This document shows positions 62,863-64,000 of a stretch of DNA of 64,000 bases, one piece after another; positions within the stretch are counted from its first letter, which is position 1; each line of letters opens with the position of its first letter. A model generated the notes under the pieces. The model was not told the origin of the DNA. It saw only the letters and a program-made list of their open reading frames with translations, and searched no databases. The position numbers and the translations under genes were made by a program. The stretch is from JANXXV01 sp038200305 (GTDB lineage: Bacteria > Acidobacteriota > Terriglobia > Bryobacterales > Bryobacteraceae): assembly GCA_038200305.1 (NCBI GenBank), contig JBBPYD010000148.1, forward strand, positions 24,187 to 88,186. Reading direction: 5' to 3'.

Positions 62863-62888
62863 ACCGCGCCCGTAAGGAAGCGATTACC
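62832..62888. repeat. Imperfect 35-bp-period duplication at the 3' end of the isomerase gene
   Basis: CGCCCATAAGGAAGCGTTCA at 62832 recurs at 62867 as CGCCCGTAAGGAAGCGATTA (19 of 22 bases identical over the longer match). The first copy codes for the last residues and the second lies after the stop. It looks like a small tandem duplication. Confidence 0.6.
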
Positions 62889-62916
62889 CTCAGAAGCAGT
62901 TACGCCTGAGCCCTCG

Positions 62917-63231
62917 TCACTCGGCCGCTTTTTCCCCCTCTTCCCCGCGCTCCACAATACTGCCGCTCGTGAAAAGTATATCCTTTAGGATTAACCGCCA
63001 GTTGGGCTTTTGCCGCAAAAGGAATTCCAGATCCATGCCGAAATGCTTCATCTCTTCCTGTTGCGCATTCTGCATCACCGCCTTCGCCTCTTTGTTCTTC
63101 TCCAGCGAAATCCGCTGCTCGTACCAGTTGATCGCCTCCGCCTCTTCCGTCAGTGATGCGATCATCCGTGCGAACGTTCGAGTCTCCTGTGACAACTCGC
63201 TGGCCGGCTCATGATACTGCTCAAATCCCAT
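62917..63231 (-). CDS. Encapsulated-ferritin-type (EncFtn) protein without adjacent encapsulin
   Basis: This 104-residue two-helix protein matches the EncFtn family, half-ferritins that oxidise iron in ring-shaped decamers. Residues E29, E30, E32, W36, Y37, E60 and H63 (in EEAEAINWYEQR and QQEEMKHF) line up, two positions lower, with the ferroxidase and entry-site residues I recall for Rhodospirillum EncFtn. The C-terminus (ERGEEGEKAAE) lacks the usual encapsulin-targeting peptide, and neither neighbour is an encapsulin shell gene. It may work free in the cytosol or be loaded by a distant shell gene. Confidence 0.78.
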   Translation of the reverse strand: MGFEQYHEPASELSQETRTFARMIASLTEEAEAINWYEQRISLEKNKEAKAVMQNAQQEEMKHFGMDLEFLLRQKPNWRLILKDILFTSGSIVERGEEGEKAAE

Positions 63232-63243
63232 GTACTCTCCTTA

Positions 63244-64000
63244 TTAAATCCCCGCTGTTCTCGATTTTGCGGGGTTATGCGGCTCCAGTGGAATACGCGC
63301 TTCTATCAGCGTGCCAAAGCCTGGACGCGATTTCAGCGAATATTCGCCGCGCATCAGTTTAACACGCCCTTCCATTCGGATCAGCCCCAGGGTTCTCTTA
63401 TCTATGGCCGCTTCCGGAATAAAGCCCACCCCGTCATCCCGGACGGAAAGGACCAGTTCATTCGCATTTGTCGAGAGATGGACCGTAATGCGCTGCGGTT
63501 TCCCATGCCGTGCCGCATTCTCCAGAGCCTCTTGCAATACACGATACAGGCAGATGCCCATTTCAGGCGAGAGCGACTGCGGCGCATTCCGCGTCAAAAA
63601 CTTACAGCGAAGCCCCTCCCGGCTTGCAAATTCCGTAATGTATGCGCGCATCGCCACCTCCAGCCCGAGGTGATCCAAAATCGATGGATGCAAATCGCTC
63701 GCGATCCGGTGTAGCGCGTCGGCCAGCTTCCCCACCCGGTTTCCCACCGCATGGATCTGCATTTGAACGTCTTTACCGAGCATTGGCGTGTTCTCAAGCA
63801 GGCTCAGATCCATTTGCAGAGTGGCAAGCTCCTGATTCAGCCGTTCGTGCAGTTCCCAGGATATGACCCGCCGCTCCTGGTCGTGGTTGCTGAAGAGCGC
63901 GCCGGCAAGCGTCCGCAATGCGCCTTCCGACGCCACCGAGACTTCCTCGAATCGCTTCTGATCCGTGATGTCTTGAAGATGTACCCCCAACCCACCGCCC
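63244..64000 (-). CDS. HisKA_3-type sensor histidine kinase, C-terminal part (runs off window)
   Basis: The frame is open through the right edge; GGLGVHLQDITDQKRFEE looks like the end of a PAS domain, so the N-terminus lies outside. The dimerisation/phosphoacceptor region has the His in ISWELHERLNQEL, as in NarX/LiaS/DegS kinases, and the ATPase domain has LQEALENAARHG and VRDDGVGF. About 250 residues are visible. These kinases usually act with NarL-type regulators; none is in view. It lies 12 bases upstream of the EncFtn gene on the same strand. Confidence 0.88.
   Translation of the reverse strand, partial: GGGLGVHLQDITDQKRFEEVSVASEGALRTLAGALFSNHDQERRVISWELHERLNQELATLQMDLSLLENTPMLGKDVQMQIHAVGNRVGKLADALHRIASDLHPSILDHLGLEVAMRAYITEFASREGLRCKFLTRNAPQSLSPEMGICLYRVLQEALENAARHGKPQRITVHLSTNANELVLSVRDDGVGFIPEAAIDKRTLGLIRMEGRVKLMRGEYSLKSRPGFGTLIEARIPLEPHNPAKSRTAGI

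Noticed and set aside
1..64000. tRNA, rRNA and known riboswitches
   Set aside because: None recognised by eye; a covariance-model search would be needed to exclude small RNAs.

Overview
The window looks like a chromosomal segment of a soil-type Acidobacteriota bacterium, most like the Solibacter/Bryobacter group. This is inferred from gene content only: an alternative complex III (ACIII) joined to a caa3-type oxidase, two Oar-like TonB receptors, a DUF1552/DUF1592 pair, a DUF1080 protein and a giant propeller-type hybrid kinase. No rRNA, tRNA or CRISPR array was recognised.

Layout. 1-806 is the 5' part of an Oar-like receptor. 831-13255 (minus strand) is one tight respiratory operon, transcribed actA-actB-actC-actD-actE-actF, a small membrane protein, SCO, then oxidase subunits II, I, III and IV. 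ACIII oxidises quinol and passes electrons to the cytochrome-tailed oxidase. Divergent from actA is a two-component pair (13348-15362) whose response regulator carries an XRE-type DNA-binding domain. 15371-16613 holds a small toxin-antitoxin pair with an apparently shortened toxin, a palindromic operator candidate and short GC-rich repeats. 16614-28984 is mixed housekeeping: a SpoU-type RNA methyltransferase, gamma-glutamyltransferase, an M49-like peptidase, a PE-ligase, CpaF, an AsmA-like protein, an esterase, and acyl-CoA dehydrogenase with enoyl-CoA hydratase. 29046-29594 is a frame-disrupted remnant. 29604-33253 holds a CoA transferase and the hfq-hflX-pgsA cluster. 33165-36953 is the hybrid kinase and 37036-40395 a full TonB receptor.

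40577-43343 is the main mobile feature: an IS1595-type transposon with 22-bp inverted repeats and an 8-9 bp target duplication, carrying five passenger genes beside its transposase. It sits exactly on the stop codon of a DUF1552 gene (43349-44692), which is paired with a DUF1592-type cytochrome protein (44693-47896).

48195-54043 contains a Ca2+/H+ exchanger, a phospholipase-D-type cardiolipin synthase, DUF488, a DUF2231-Rieske fusion, small proteins and a DUF1080 gene with a one-base frame disruption. 54211-57723 encodes a 1170-residue flavin/iron-sulfur oxidoreductase that fuses GltD-like and PyrK-like modules, the two halves of Nfn-type enzymes. The right end has DUF423, a ComEA-like protein, a beta-propeller lipoprotein, a fasciclin-domain gene with a one-base frame disruption, a PAS histidine kinase, a sugar isomerase-like protein, an encapsulated-ferritin-type protein with no encapsulin beside it, and a NarX/LiaS-type kinase running off the edge.
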